Shown here: positions 12,888 through 12,915 of the stretch, piece after piece
Layout of the letters: the number at the start of each line of letters is the position of its first letter
Numbering within the stretch: the stretch's first letter is position 1
Assembly (NCBI GenBank): GCA_948684385.1
Contig: CAPQCU010000033.1
Coordinates: forward strand, 1-12,915
Direction: 5' to 3'
DNA length: 12,915 bases
From: an uncultured bacterium
Lineage (GTDB): Bacteria; Cyanobacteriota; Vampirovibrionia; Gastranaerophilales; Gastranaerophilaceae
Program-made: the position numbers and the translations under genes
The notes under the pieces: model-generated
Seen by the model: the letters and a program-made list of their open reading frames with translations, nothing else
The model's database searches: none
What the model was told of the DNA's origin: nothing

Positions 12888-12915
12888 CCATAACATTTTG
12901 CACAAAATGTTATGG
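12888..12915. repeat. 13-bp inverted repeat at the end of the window
   Basis: CCATAACATTTTG (12888-12900) and its exact inverse CAAAATGTTATGG (12903-12915) are separated by CA. The repeat ends on the very last base. It could be a hairpin, part of a mobile-element end, or an assembly fold-back at a contig boundary. Confidence 0.6.

Overview
The window is AT-rich bacterial DNA with strong AAGGAG-type ribosome binding sites, tightly packed genes and A-tract/GC-stem/T-tract terminators. The gene order rpsD tail–rpoA–rplQ–truA–rplM–rpsI, an AT-rich genome, small interacting-domain proteins and several carbohydrate-active genes fit a gut-type relative of Cyanobacteria (Vampirovibrionia/Gastranaerophilales, 'Melainabacteria'). 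That placement is an inference from gene order and general protein character; no database search was possible. No tRNA, rRNA, CRISPR array or insertion sequence was seen.

Region 1 (1-3225) is a housekeeping operon: the last 12 codons of ribosomal protein S4, RNA polymerase alpha, L17, tRNA pseudouridine synthase TruA, L13 and S9. The genes are 0-30 bases apart and the operon ends in a strong intrinsic terminator. L17 carries an unusual internal extension.

Region 2 (3226-5720) is an envelope/protein-quality block. It holds a small protein with one EF-hand loop followed by two membrane segments, tail to tail with an M16 zinc peptidase. Divergent from the peptidase is a membrane-anchored small heat-shock protein with an inverted repeat just upstream.

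Region 3 (5677-8704) is on the minus strand: a short GT35-type alpha-glucan phosphorylase homologue whose PLP-binding lysine is replaced by serine, a small cupin, and a predicted Cys/His cell-wall hydrolase with a Phe/Asn-rich N-terminus. The phosphorylase gene shares a bidirectional terminator with the heat-shock gene.

Region 4 (8705-12915) is on the plus strand: a transketolase-fold DXS-like enzyme that has lost residues expected to hold glyceraldehyde-3-phosphate, a divergent alpha-amylase-superfamily (GH13-like) protein without a visible ribosome binding site, and an NAD-type short-chain dehydrogenase 18 bases downstream of it. The window ends exactly on the last base of a 13-base-arm inverted repeat, which may mark a contig end.

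The most original signals are the three carbohydrate/thiamine enzymes that keep their folds but change catalytic or substrate-binding residues (phosphorylase homologue, DXS-like, GH13-like). I see no compact defence or mobile system here; the novelty is in individual enzymes.
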